64,000 nucleotides of DNA from Bactericera cockerelli (Eukaryota; Arthropoda; Insecta; Hemiptera; Triozidae). A model generated the notes under the pieces. It saw only the letters and a list, made by a program, of their open reading frames with translations, was not told where the DNA came from and did no database searches. Shown piece by piece: positions 54,701-62,804 of the stretch. The translations under genes were made by a program, and so were the position numbers. Each line of letters starts with the position of its first letter. Position 1 is the first letter of the stretch. The DNA lies in NCBI GenBank assembly GCA_024516035.1, contig CM044964.1, positions 10,197,624 through 10,261,623 on the forward strand, in the 5' to 3' direction.

Positions 54701-57700
54701 TGTTTGCTGACATAGTCCAAGGCTTTGACCCACCAGTCAGCATCCCAGGGCAGCAGTGTGGTGTACTCGGTCATGGTTCTGAAGAAGGCGTCCTCGTATG
54801 CCAAGTCCTCACTTGAGGGTCGGGTGGTCCAGTTGACTCTGCCGTAGTATCTGGAGGGGAGGAACAGTTTTGGATTCAATTTGAGAGAAATAGTAAGTTT
54901 ATTTACTACATACTGACATCACTGTGATGCTTGCCGTGAGACACAGTACTGACAAACTTTAACATTTTTAAACATTTTTTTTTTCTTTTTTGTTTCTTTG
55001 GGATGATTCAAGGTTTGTATAGATGGTTGTGGATGATTCGACTTGAACCTCTATAGAGATTTCGGGTGAGGTAGTTTGGACGGACTTAGAAGAAGAGAGA
55101 GTTTTCGGATGAGGTACTCTCCCGACCCAACTTATGGTCAATTTGTTGTTGTTGTTGTTGTAGCCAGCTTGGCTACAGCTGGAGGTGTGAGTGATGGTCT
55201 CCAGCCAACTTTATTTCAAAGTTGGCTCGTCCTGAACCACATATTTCTATGTGCGATCAACCATCATGAGGACTTGAACTTTTCTTAATAAGCCATTAAA
55301 CCCTTGGGAAACTGCAAGCTAGCCTGGCTTGTAAGGGTTGGCTAGTCTGTTCTCTGTTTATAGTCCTCTAGCGGGAAACTGGTCTTCTCCCTGTTTAACG
55401 TCCCCCAGCCAGACTGTTTTTGGGTGAGGTACTCTCCCGACCCAACATAATTCAAGTAGAGGAAAGCGAGTTCTCTCCCGACCCAACTTTTGGTCAAGTA
55501 GAGTACCACGAGTTCTCTCCCGCTCATAGTTTTATCAACACCGAATTCTCACCCGTTGCTTGGCCTAGCATAAATTTTATAAAAGAATGTAAGTGGCTAC
55601 AACGGAGTTCCAAAAATTGTGTATATCAAGCTATTAGTACCAGGGTCTGAGGTCGAGGTCTACGGTGTAGACCAGGACTGCCCAACCAGTCGATCGCGGA
55701 GTGATTTTGGGTCGATCACGTTGATTATCTGATACTTTATAGTAGATCTTCTTCTGTAAAGGTTGGGAACCCCTGGTGTAGAGTATTGACCAGGGTCCTC
55801 GTTGTGGCCGCCTACTCACTCACCTGGAGTAGATATCATTTATGTCCAAGTTCCGGGTGGTGAAGCCTCTGGGTTTGTAGGGCTCTTCTGTGAGCCAGTG
55901 GCCAAACCACTTCTTGTTGATTTTGAGTGCCTTCAGCGCCACATTGGCGAGCTTCTCCAGATCTCCTGATTTGTCTCTCAAGCTCTCTCCACTCAATGTG
56001 TTCTTTTCAGCTGTGAAAAAAAAGTTGAGTGTATGAAGAAACATATCAATAAATCTGAAGTAATTAAAACTATGAAAATCATCCAATAAGGGTTGGGTGG
56101 AAGAGATTGCCAAAGGCAATAACCCCGCCTTTTAATTAGGACATATATTATTATGTATTTATTTATTTTTTCTTTATTTTTTTCTTCTATTATATTGTAT
56201 TTTAATTTCTAATTATTTGTGTTGTATATTATACCAAATATGTCCTATTAATAAAGTGTAAATAAATAATTAGTTATTAATATCAATTATGCAAATTTTC
56301 TTATCTACATAAACTACATGAATTTCTAGATTTTACAACAATAGACACTCTTTCAAAATACGTACATGTTTTTATAATAGTACATGGATTAGTTTGAAGT
56401 GTTGTCAGTTGTCATGTACTACATAATTTTTAAATAATGATACTCTTTAGTAGAAAGTACAAATGAGGCTTAAATGCTTAAAGTGGGAGAGGTAGGGCCG
56501 AATTATAAAACAGTATTAGATTCAATCGAAGTGGATTAGATTTAATCCAAGTGAACACTATGCCTTAACTCGGGCTGTCGTAGGTACACTCTCATTGATT
56601 TAAACTCCGACTTGAGGGCATGTCTGACTTAGCTTAATTTAATCCTATTTCATAATATGATCCTAAGTCTCAGATTATTATTATTATGTGGTCATATACT
56701 TAAAGAAAAGAGGAAAAGTCGAAGAATTCGGTGGGACCCAATCCATGAATTTATCCACTAGATTGTTTATATATTTTTTTTCAATAACTTTATTATATTT
56801 TATTATTCATACACATCCTTCATTTAATAGTTTCTGCAATCGAATGTACTTTTCAGTATGTGGTGGATTGCAGCAAATATATTATCTTCTAATTTTTCAT
56901 GTCCTTTTTTTTATTATATTATTACAAGTCTAGAGCCGTCACCATATCCACTACTGATGCTGTGTCGATAGTCAAAAGATGCACCATCTGGTCCATTGGA
57001 TCACCTGACTTAAATTTTTTAACCCCACTCTCATTTTCAGTCTTACCTGACCAGGCTACGTACCCGCGAACAGATCTCCCGCTCCCTGATGAAACCGTTC
57101 TGCCTTCTCCTCTATGGGGAGGTCCGTATTGTGCAGGAGGTCATAGTGGAGGTCCAACGCCTTCAAACGACGACCCTGCAATGTGGAAACAGTTGGGTTG
57201 AGAAACATACATTTTTTATGCACCGAGAAAAAAATCATCCGTGTTAGCTAGTAAGTTATCCTTAAATGAGGATGGAATCGGGATTACTAAGAAAAGATTA
57301 TTTGTCCTTGCACACTAAGACAACGATACAAGTTACATTGTTACATTGTAATAATGAAGTGAGTAATATACTAATTTAAGTATCTATCATCCTTATATTT
57401 TAACATTTTTCAAGGATGAATGTCCAGGATAAGAACCTTTCAAAAATATCCAGCTAATCTTAACCTGGTCCGGATTTTCATCCACTAAAAATCTATCTCC
57501 CTAAATAGCAGACCACATTTCAAACCAATAGATACCATTGATCTGTTCGATAGAAATGAAAAGAGTATATATAAATGTTAATCATGTTTTATTTAAAATG
57601 TACAAATGAAATGTTTTTTTTTAAAGAAAAATAGTCGAGATCGCTTTGCATGCTTTTACTCTGAGGCATGGTATTGAAATACTATTCCTATTCTAACAGT

Positions 57701-58337
57701 ATTCCAAGTATAGTCGACCTATTGTGAATTGCCACAATAGGTCAATTCACAGATTAAATCTAATCCACAAAAAAGTATAAGAGATTGCCACAGGCAATAA
57801 CCCCGCCCTTTAGGTAGGACATTATTGTTATTTTCTTTTTTTACTTATTTATTTTGTCATTAAATTTGTTTGTTTGTTTTTTTTTTTTTTCTTTTCTTTT
57901 CTTAATTTTATAATGTTATCATTGTACTTTGTCCTCCTAATAAAGCTTAAAAAAAAAACATGAAAATTTGAAAAATCCCCATATCTTCTCACCTTGGTGG
58001 CATTCCTCTCCTCATAGTCCCGCGCCTCGTCCCACATTCGTTTGTAGAACCGGCCCATCTGTCGGGCGTCCACAGGTTCGAATCCCAGCTCCCGCGGGTC
58101 TTGCACGCTGCGTGAGTCAGACGGCCAGAACTCTCGCCCATCGGGGAGACGAATGGTGGTCGGGGGTCCGCGGGAGTCGGGCCAACTCCAGGAGTCCTCG
58201 GGCGACCAGCCGGAGAAATCCCCGGCGTCGGAGTGAAGGGCGCCGAGTGGGGGCGTGCGACAGCCTGGAGCCGCCTGAGAGGGGCGAAGGAACAAGGAGA
58301 GCGCCAGAGAAATCCGTACAGGTGTCCAGACAGACAT
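41921..58337 (-). CDS. gene A: predicted secreted protein of unknown function, nine exons
   Basis: Exons in order: 58337-57993, 57175-57064, 56010-55824, 54850-54684, 53264-53078, 52694-52576, 51548-51459, 50579-50278, 42733-41921. All introns are GT-AG and all phases agree, giving 2322 coding bases (773 residues). Residues 1 to about 22 form a signal peptide (MSVWTPVRISLALSLFLRPS). Residues 23-440 are Trp/Tyr/Asp-rich with several N-glycosylation sites. The last 270 residues are Lys/Arg-rich, with YRKR, GRRKRR and KRRKR sites like furin or prohormone convertase sites, and a final Cys-containing segment (CPGSEMEY, NECQEDRICRHF). I recognise no family. It may be a secreted precursor cleaved in the C-terminal half. 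It is transcribed divergently from gene B. Confidence 0.75.
42886..44151 (-). mobile_element. mariner element, complete ends
   Basis: 1266 bp, ends CGAGGGC...GCCCTCG within inverted repeats ACGAGGGCGGATTGATAAGT, TA on both sides (42884-42885, 44152-44153). Size and ends fit a mariner. Inserted in gene A intron 8. Confidence 0.93.
43077..43950 (-). pseudogene. mariner transposase, inactivated
   Basis: Minus-strand translation: helix-turn-helix region with YGDYSPTVKMIHKWITEF, then an in-frame stop at 43717-43719, the linker and catalytic FIMVDETWIHFY (first Asp). A frameshift near 43430-43540 follows. The second catalytic position is lost: HHGYGSAQSS stands where mariners have HHDN, and YSPHLALSD keeps the third Asp. 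It cannot be active. Confidence 0.9.
44517..44757. mobile_element. MITE of the GGGCCGAATTATAAAA family
   Basis: TTAA at 44513-44516, GGGCCGAATTATAAAAAAGG left end, TTTTATAATGTTACCC right end. The interior has the block CATCGGTTTTTCCTATCTTA that also flanks each exon-8 copy. Confidence 0.65.
44768..44890. mobile_element. MITE with CCCGTATTTATGAACAG ends
   Basis: About 123 bp, inverted ends GCCGTATTTATGAACAG and CTGTTCATAAATACGGG. Further copies at 47781-47911, 49436-49556 (interior inverted) and 50003-50127. Confidence 0.8.
44898..45050. mobile_element. 153-bp MITE with CCGGGTCCACACT ends
   Basis: Inverted ends CCGGGTCCACACTAAGCGAA and its complement, arms about 33 bp, AT-rich centre. Ends resemble PIF/Harbinger MITEs but no clear TWA duplication is seen. 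Confidence 0.75.
45063..45242 (-). other. extra copy of gene A exon 8 (3' half), most distal
   Basis: Reads RRPTTGEITHNIGFRNDMIK, LGTTITVDMDVLLGRN, TTTTNTPKKRGRSTK with no stop and the donor AAA|GTACGT. Differs from exon 8 by few substitutions (for example Asp to Asn before TPKK). It lies in intron 8 and is followed on the plus strand by the repeat unit that the Tc1 element interrupts. Confidence 0.8.
45529..46470 (-). pseudogene. Tc1 transposase, inactivated
   Basis: Minus-strand pieces in at least two frames: DNA-binding part with VSIATVSIRLHEHTVRCHRA, WSKVLFTDECRLAL (first catalytic Asp), SIMVWGALL, THDNARPHTAALA (second Asp), and HSPDMNLISVYGTISRK, in which the final catalytic Glu (normally in NPIEHVW) is replaced. 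A frameshift lies near 46000-46060. DD34E family, dead copy. Confidence 0.9.
46583..47296. mobile_element. inverted-repeat element nested in Tc1, with internal minisatellite
   Basis: GTGAGTTCGGTGCG near 46583 and the inverted GCACCGAACTCATACG near 47290, each repeated two or three times (ATGAATTCGGTGCC and GGCACCGAATTCATACATGA). The interior is the array at 46800-47130. Confidence 0.7.
46800..47130. repeat. minisatellite, 45-bp unit, seven copies
   Basis: Units GAAGGCCATGCCTTGGGTTT + ATAGTAGGGTTAGGTAAAAT + ACAAT, nearly identical. A single diverged unit occurs at 20650-20690. Confidence 0.95.
48488..48535. repeat. (TATG)n/(TG)n microsatellite
   Basis: TATGTATGTATGTGTGTGTG run in a segment that also carries GAGCGATGAAATTTGGCACG, a pattern seen in many insect mobile elements. 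Confidence 0.9.
48760..48900 (-). pseudogene. PIF/Harbinger transposase N-terminal remnant
   Basis: Minus-strand frame reads MDVNTLMLLYWYRQRQRRNK followed by RRWWNHPIVAQRYQKG; the RRWWxHP signature is typical of the start of Harbinger (HARBI1-like) transposases. The nuclease domain is missing. Confidence 0.65.
49046..49225 (-). other. extra copy of gene A exon 8 (3' half), middle
   Basis: Open frame RRPTTGEITHNIGFRNDMIK, LGTTIAVDMDVLLGRN, TTTTDTPKKRGRSTK and donor AAA|GTACGT. Adjacent on the left to the Harbinger element. Confidence 0.8.
49436..49556. mobile_element. CCCGTATTTATGAACAG MITE with inverted interior
   Basis: Same ends as 44768-44890, but the interior blocks (TTGTCTGAGCA, CTCAAGCAAGGCATTGGCCA, GAATCATGCTTCAGACCATG) run in the opposite direction relative to the other three copies. 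Confidence 0.8.
49577..49757 (-). other. extra copy of gene A exon 8 (3' half), proximal
   Basis: Open frame with LGTTIAVDMDVLLGRN and TTTTNKPKKRGRSTK, same donor. Spacing to the middle copy is 531 bases and to exon 8 itself 701 bases. Confidence 0.8.
50165..50262. repeat. foldback sequence
   Basis: GTAGGAGATGCTGAGTTGCT with ACGACAACACAA on one side and the inverse on the other; arms about 33 bp around an AT-rich loop. Lies just outside the exon 8 donor. Confidence 0.85.
50278..50579 (-). CDS. gene A exon 8
   Basis: 302 bases, phase 1 to 0; acceptor TGATTCCCTCAG, donor AAA|GTACGT. First half: YPPHVPTCGHGFPRDSQYDP and DSHMCVHITT. Second half: RRPTTGEITHNIGFRNDMIK, LGTTITVDMDVLLGRN, KKRGRSTK. 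The second half (50278-50458) is the part copied three times in intron 8. Confidence 0.8.
51075..51330 (+). mobile_element. tRNA-derived SINE, diverged
   Basis: GCTCAGTGGTAGAGTGAATC head, AAGAAACCCAGCCGGGA, then GGAATAATGGGACTTAAAC and AAATAAGGCGATATTATTAT tail. Lies in gene A intron 7. Confidence 0.7.
51459..51548 (-). CDS. gene A exon 7
   Basis: 90 bases, phase 1 to 1. Encodes DYNNTYSELNNLDFGHFQGN and SSEWGDESIR; donor AG|GTGAGA. Confidence 0.72.
51575..52180. other. gene A intron 6, unique part
   Basis: AT-rich intron sequence; nothing else recognised. Confidence 0.5.
52185..52291 (-). other. partial copy of gene A exon 2 and its donor
   Basis: Matches 57005-57110: CACTCTCATTTTCAGTCTTA, the donor GG|GTACGT and the coding end KAELFAQGAGNLFA, compared with KAERFHQGAGDLFA in exon 2. 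It lies in intron 6 in the same orientation and keeps the frame over the copied part. Confidence 0.75.
52341..52535. mobile_element. perfect foldback element, 195 bp
   Basis: AGGTCGGGTTCTACGAAAAA ... and its complete inverse, arms about 95 bp with almost no loop. Near-perfect identity implies recent origin or gene conversion. Confidence 0.9.
52576..52694 (-). CDS. gene A exon 6
   Basis: 119 bases, phase 2 to 1. Encodes EAVINPYELKDVVIARYRNT and LPRANFFYSTYESEY; donor G|GTAAGT. Confidence 0.8.
52840..53005 (-). mobile_element. 5S-derived SINE, 3' part
   Basis: GGAAACTCACAAACCGGCTA, GGAATGCCAGCATCACGA and TCGTTGCTTTCAACTGCAT match the body and tail of the 34705-34925 copy. Confidence 0.75.
53078..53264 (-). 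CDS. gene A exon 5
   Basis: 187 bases, phase 1 to 2. Encodes AKDYLEEAFHEWSRFTHPTT and NLTVLFDRRYTKNDTFDYF; donor AC|GTGAGC. Two NxS/T sites. Confidence 0.8.
53303..53512 (-). mobile_element. tRNA-derived SINE (CCCGGTAGCTCAGTGG family), complete
   Basis: Minus strand: CCCGGTAGCTCAATGGTAAA head, GGTCGTGGGTTCGAAACCCA B box, body, and GCAGTATAAATAAGGCGATA end. AAAGAAG followed by a T-run flanks both ends as a target duplication. Confidence 0.88.
53531..53636. repeat. imperfect palindrome
   Basis: AACCCGGGATCAGTACGGTT on the left and AACCGTACTGATTGCGGGTT on the right, with a second inner inverted repeat GAGAGAAATCTCTC. Confidence 0.75.
53960..54130 (+). mobile_element. 5S-derived SINE
   Basis: CACTGAAAGTAAGCAACGTC, AGCAAGATTAGGACTT, then body and tail GTTGAAAGCGACGTTAAATC with A-rich end. 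Upstream 5S part is truncated. Confidence 0.75.
54190..54272 (+). mobile_element. tRNA-like SINE head
   Basis: TTAATGCGCTAGTCTGGTAA and GGGATCCGTTTGTTCGAATC B box; inverted relative of 21185-21262. Confidence 0.6.
54405..54648. mobile_element. piggyBac-like MITE, TTAA flanks
   Basis: TTAA at 54401-54404 and 54649-54652; ends TACATTGTGTGCCA and TGGCACACAATGTG-type inverse. Interior holds inverted CTCATATTGAGAGAC blocks. It lies in gene A intron 4, about 30 bases from the exon 4 donor. Confidence 0.8.
54684..54850 (-). CDS. gene A exon 4
   Basis: 167 bases, phase 2 to 1. Encodes YYGRVNWTTRPSSEDLAYED and TTLLPWDADWWVKALDYV; donor CG|GTGAGT. Confidence 0.8.
55080..55560. repeat. interspersed short repeats
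   Basis: GAGGTACTCTCCCGACCCAA and GAGTTCTCTCCCGACCCAAC recur four times, with a copy of the CGTCCTGAACCACATAT repeat (55228-55300) between. Confidence 0.6.
55673..55775. mobile_element. hAT-type MITE, 103 bp
   Basis: Ends CAGGACTGCCCAACC and GGTTGGGAACCCCTG; flanks GTGTAGAC and GTGTAGAG, an 8-bp duplication with one change. In gene A intron 3, 49 bases from exon 3. Confidence 0.8.
55824..56010 (-). CDS. gene A exon 3
   Basis: 187 bases, phase 1 to 2. Encodes AEKNTLSGESLRDKSG and KINKKWFGHWLTEEPYKPRG; donor AG|GTGAGTG. Confidence 0.8.
56093..56275 (+). mobile_element. retroposon 3' fragment
   Basis: GGGTTGGGTGGAAGAGATTG, GGCAATAACCCCGCCTTTTA, then a TTTATT-rich tail ending CCTATTAATAAAGTGTAAAT. 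Confidence 0.7.
56494..56668. mobile_element. MITE of the GGGCCGAATTATAAAAC family
   Basis: GGGCCGAATTATAAAACAGT left and TCCTATTTCATAATATGATC right, with ACTATGCCTTAACTCGGGCT inside. Confidence 0.78.
57064..57175 (-). CDS. gene A exon 2
   Basis: Acceptor TTTCCACATTGCAG; encodes GRRLKALDLHYDLLHNTDLP and EEKAERFHQGAGDLFA; donor G|GTACGT, phase 1. A partial copy is at 52238-52291. Confidence 0.75.
57778..57958 (+). mobile_element. retroposon 3' fragment with poly-A
   Basis: GAGATTGCCACAGGCAATAA, CCCCGCCCTTTAGGTAGGAC, tail CCTAATAAAGCTT and nine A. It lies within gene A intron 1, just 35 bases from the exon 1 donor. Confidence 0.75.
57993..58337 (-). CDS. gene A exon 1 (signal peptide)
   Basis: Starts at the ATG ending at 58337 and ends ACCAAG|GTGAGA in phase 0 after 115 codons. 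Hydrophobic ISLALSLFL core, then a Pro/Ser/Asp/Trp-rich segment and KRMWDEARDYEERNATK. Confidence 0.75.
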
Positions 58338-59101
58338 GACGGTGAGTGATTGATTGGTGGATTTGAAAGATGGACGGGTTAACAGGGAAAGGGAAATCTA
58401 CATAACTGTTTGAAAACAATCAATTGATGCACCATTTACAATAACTAATTTGACTAAATAACCAAAAAGAAACAAATTATGTAAAAAGCAGGATGTAAAA
58501 TTATTTATTAAACAGAAAGGATAGGTTACTGACTTAAATTTGACAAAAATTACTTTGAGTTGAACCCATTATTGTTTTTATTGTTGTTTTCTGATATTAT
58601 TGAGTATTGAAATGCAGGACATTCTTTATTTTTTTTTAAAATAAAAAATGCTAGACAAATTGTCTTGATAAGAATCATAGAGTTCAATGCTAAGGTTACT
58701 TTAAATCAGCTGATTAAGAAAAACTTTTCTACTTTGTCCAGCATTGTATACCACTAAAATTTGAAATCGGTTTACTTCTGTTGTCATGTTGTCATCAATT
58801 TGTTTTGAGTAATAAATGTATTGATGAACGGTGAATTGATCAACATAACTTACTATTCATTGTATAAATTTATTGTTTTGATTTTACCAAAGCTGATTGA
58901 TAACACTTCTCTGTTAAATTTTTTAACTTTTTGAAATAAAATTAAAAAAAGAAGATAAAAATCCAAGTTTATTCCCTGTCTCAATATTTTGTAAGTTTGT
59001 AAACAAAGTCATTTAAACGTATTATAAGTCCTTATAAGTCCAATAAGAAATGATGTGACAACCAAATTGTATTGGTAAATAATAACCACAGGAATGATGC
59101 C
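58338..59101. promoter_or_regulatory. shared 5' region of divergent genes A and B
   Basis: The start codons of A (minus) and B (plus) are 764 bases apart with no repeat between them, so both promoters probably lie here. AT-rich; TATA-like stretches are too common to single one out. CCACAG just before 59093 could be an acceptor if gene B has an upstream non-coding exon. Confidence 0.5.
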
Positions 59102-60832
59102 ATGTTAGTTAGTTCCCTTGTGATCTTTATCATTCTACAAACAGTGACATTTAGCAGATCAGTGTTAAATTCTACTTCTGTAATAACTCCCAATAAATCT
59201 GCAGAATGTGCAGTGATTGAAAAAAGTAAAACTGATACATGCATAACTGATAAATTAAATCTAGGGCATCATGAACATATAAATTTGCATGTAAATGAAA
59301 CTCCTTTCCTAGAGCAAAGGAATATCTCTCGAAACACAATGATAAATACTTCATTCTGTTGCACAATAGAAACAAACTCAGTACCAACCGTACTGACATT
59401 TGCTTCTCCAGCATGTTTGTCAAGTCCAAAAATCTTTAGCTATGATATTAATGTTACCAAAGAGAACATTGCAAATATTGTCGTTAAGAACGAGCAAAAC
59501 TACAAGCATGAATATCAGAAAGATTTTATTTATCCTGTCGAGGTTAGGAATTTTAAGAACGACAGTGTAATGAGAGATGTCATCAGTACATTGGAACTAG
59601 AAACTATTTCTGAAGGTAACACTCTAAATATTCATAAGTTAAAAGAGAATGTATCTGAGGATGAATTGGATCATCGGACATTTTCAATTGAAGTGAAAGA
59701 GACCCATACATTTTCCTCACATTTTGAGGGAATATTAGATGAGGTAACCGAGTCAAACAAAAACGTATTTAAGATTTTTTCTACAAATTCTACTACTAAA
59801 ACTTTAAAAAATACTCATATGAACGTAGTATCTAGACATGAGAATACAGGGGTTAATTCAATTAGCCCCAAAAGATGTATCAATAGTTGTATATCTGACA
59901 TTGATAAGGAGAGCATGAGCAATTCTAGTTTAATAAAAGATGTTTTTATCGCTTGAAGTTGAATCATCGAAAAAAAGACGAAATTCGACATTTACTGTAG
60001 ATAAGGAAAAACTATCAACTCTGCTTTCGGATAGTTCTAAAGAATTTGAAGAACGAAACCGAACATTTGAAAAACATGACTTGGAGAACTCACATCTCAA
60101 TGATAATAACTTAGAAGAAATCAGAAATAAAACAAGCACAAAAAGCTTTACACTATCAAGAGTTGTGAATGAAAATGTTGGAGATGAACTTTTTGATGTT
60201 AATTATGGCCGTATGTCACCGAAAATTGAATCAGAGACTATTGGTCAAGCCCAAAACTCATTCAAGAACCATAATATTGACTCTACGAATGAAATTCCTA
60301 CTGAGAGTTCTGGGCATATTGCAGAATCAACCTGTGCGGATACAACCCCTCACTTTTATAATAAAAAATATCCATTATTCAACGCCATGAAGCTTCGTTA
60401 TTTCCAACTCAATAAGACGGGACATCTTAACGAAACATCATCTAACAATCAAACATCATATTTCAAAAACTCCATGTTTTTCAAAGCTATTCAAAAAGTT
60501 CTCGGCAAGGTCAAAGGTAATTTCAACAAATACGTTCAACGAAACTCAACTCGTTTTATGTTTCGGCGAAGAAGAACCTCTTTTTCATCCGTTTCATGCG
60601 TTACTGAAAGAAATGAGAGAACCAAAGTCACTTGGGATGCCAAGAAGAGCACCAAATACAGCAAGAGATTCCTCAGATTGCTCCACAGGAGGAGACCGGA
60701 CCTGTGGGCCAAGCTGCAGAAACCATCAACGGCCTCCGTCTTAACCACAGTACATCCTAGCCACTTCATGTTTCCCGACATTGATGAGCACGGCAGTATG
60801 AAATGGGAGCCCGTCACCTTTACGCTAAACAG
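59102..60832 (+). CDS. gene B exon 1, secreted Ser/Asn/Thr-rich protein, frameshifted
   Basis: The ATG at 59102 starts MLVSSLVIFIILQTVTFSRS, a signal peptide; the ATG at 59072 upstream would put ten polar residues before it. The frame runs to a TGA at 59954-59956, while a second frame opens at 59940 and runs to the donor AG|GTAATG at 60832. The switch lies by a GTTTTTATC run, so a one-base indel (mutation or assembly error) is likely. Both parts are rich in Ser, Thr, Asn, Glu and Lys with many NxS/T sites and no recognised domain. The end is basic: KRFLRLLHRRRPDLWAKLQK. No family recognised. Confidence 0.68.
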
Positions 60833-62734
60833 GTAATGTGCTACTATTTAAAATACATAGAAAATGAAATAAAAATAAATTAGTACCCTCAAAAGGGTGT
60901 GTATTTAAGGACCAAGTCTTATATACGTACAATCAAAACTACTATCACAAAACAAGGTGCCTGGTTCCCCAGATACCTCAGAGTGATAGTATAAGTGCGT
61001 GCTCATAATTATTTTATTTGATTAATTTTAAGTACTTATATATTTATCATGTTATTGGTGTTCAAAATATTGTAATGAAATGATGTACAAAAATAAAGCA
61101 CAAATCTTGTTAAAAAAAATATAAAATACAAAAATGTCTGGCAATAAATGACTCGGACTGTAAATTTTCTAAATGCGTTGGAATAAATGATTTATTACAA
61201 ATACATAGTAATATTATGTACCTACATAAGAATGGTAACATATTTCTCTGCCTTGAGCACTTTTAACCGTAAAAAAAAGTAAAAGTTATCATATTTGAGT
61301 TCATCACTGTTGTGATATCACAACTACTCAAACTCGCTTTACTAAATCTACGCTGAAACCGGGACTTGAACCACCGACCCGGTTACAAGTCCGCCGCCTT
61401 ATCGATCAAGCTACTGAGGTCGGTGAGCACTTTTAACCGTATAGAATATGATCCCTTCCTCCAGAGCTCAACGCTGGAAGCACCAGTTCGAATCCTGGTG
61501 GTTCAAGGATCAGGACAACGACATAGTCCCTCACCAGGAGGTGATAGCTTTCCTCACCGATGTCTACCAAGTGGTGCGTCGGACGCAGCCTAGCTTGCCC
61601 CCCTGGATGTTCACTCATTCGGACAACACACGTGAGTTTTTTTTTCGCTTTTGTTGAAATCATAGTCTGTCCCGGTAGCTCAGTGGTAAAGGCGGTACTC
61701 TGTTAATCCGATGATTCCAGAGGTCGCGGGTTTGAAACCCAGCCGGGACATGACAAGTTATCCTCCCTTTCGGAATTTTTACCACATAATACTATGTCTT
61801 GGGCTCACTGCTAGAATAATGGGACTTTAATAGTCCTAATCCGGCAGTATAAATAAGGCGATATTTATACTGCCGGATAAAAAAAAAATCATTGATCGAT
61901 TAAGGGCTTTTAAACTGATTGACAAAAAAAAATTACTAGTTCAGGTAAGTTTCTAATATAAAAAATTCCAATTTGAAATTACCCAAAATAGGTACTCAAA
62001 TTATTACGAACAGTGTTATAATTTACAAACTGTCATTTATTTTATTTGGCCTTATCAATTAATGAACTTTAAAGAATACTACCTGCACAAGCTTGAAATA
62101 ATAGTTTATAAAACGCCGTATAAACAATTAGTTATGCAATGTGTTAACCAGATTTAACATTTTTCTCTCGTTACATCTCTCATTCTTGCTACAATAATCA
62201 GTATAAACAGAAAAGTGAGAATTAGTAACCTGTTTTCCTTAACCTGAAAAGAAAAAAATGTTTTCCTTAACTTAAGAGAAAGCCGTTGGCATTAGCACCG
62301 TCCTTGATCAAGTTTTGTTTTATTAATGTCAATTTCTATAGATGTATACGTCATATATACTATGTAAATAAAACTTGGTCAAATATGTTTAATAATACTT
62401 CTTTCTCACTTTCCCAGAGTTCATCTTCCTCCGCCGCCACGGGGTGAAGAGCATCTACTCGCCCAAACGCGATCGCAAGCGAAACCCTCCTGTCACCGAG
62501 CTACGGACTACCCTCTCCAAGTGGCAGAAGATAGGCAGACTCGTCTACAACTACTTCTGGACCACCCAAGGCCCGACGACAGAGGGAACACATCCACCCC
62601 TGGAGTCTCTGATTGACATCTCTCACTACTGGCCCGAGTGGAAGTTCACCCGTAGGAAGTCCGGTACGACGAAGAAACGTTTCATTCTCCACACAGGGGG
62701 GTCACCTGTCATTTATTACGACGAATGGCGTTAG
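59102..62734 (+). CDS. gene B: predicted secreted protein of unknown function, three exons
   Basis: Model: 59102-60832 (with frameshift near 59940), 61465-61631, 62418-62734; phases 2 and 1 match, about 738 residues. Signal peptide, a long low-complexity N-glycosylated region, then a compact Trp-rich C-terminal region (WKHQFESWWFKDQDNDIVPH; SKWQKIGRLVYNYFWTTQ) that looks folded. The C-terminal third is more conserved-looking in composition, with higher GC. It is head to head with gene A, also secreted and of unknown family. Candidate polyadenylation signal AATAAA at 63077-63082. Confidence 0.65.
61271..61423 (-). mobile_element. tRNA-derived SINE with 17-bp target duplication
   Basis: Flanked by TGAGCACTTTTAACCGT at 61254-61270 and 61424-61440. 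Head AGTAGCTTGATCGATAAGGC on minus, poly-A seen as A-run next to the left duplication. It sits 41 bases before gene B exon 2. Confidence 0.93.
61465..61631 (+). CDS. gene B exon 2
   Basis: Acceptor CCCTTCCTCCAG, donor CAC|GTGAGT, 167 bases, phase 2 to 1. Encodes AQRWKHQFESWWFKDQDNDI and VVRRTQPSLPPWMFTHSDN. Confidence 0.75.
61671..61870 (+). mobile_element. tRNA-derived SINE (CCCGGTAGCTCAGTGG family), complete
   Basis: GTCCCGGTAGCTCAGTGGTA head, GGTCGCGGGTTTGAAACCCA B box, body ACCACATAATACTATGTCTT, end CAGTATAAATAAGGCGATAT. In gene B intron 2. Confidence 0.88.
62418..62734 (+). CDS. gene B exon 3 (terminal)
   Basis: Acceptor TCTCACTTTCCCAG; encodes QFIFLRRHGVKSIYSPKRDR, TTLSKWQKIGRLVYNYFW, HPPLESLIDISHYWPEWKF and ends SPVIYYDEWR at the stop at 62732-62734. 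Confidence 0.78.
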
Positions 62735-62804
62735 AAGAGAACTTTTTGTACTTACCTTTTCTTGTTTTCTTCTAAATAAGGTTATAAAATTTTATCTTCT
62801 AGAT

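Noticed and set aside
57968..58339. 123-codon plus-strand frame
   Set aside because: Antisense to gene A exon 1, GC-rich coding sequence; no splice or motif support.
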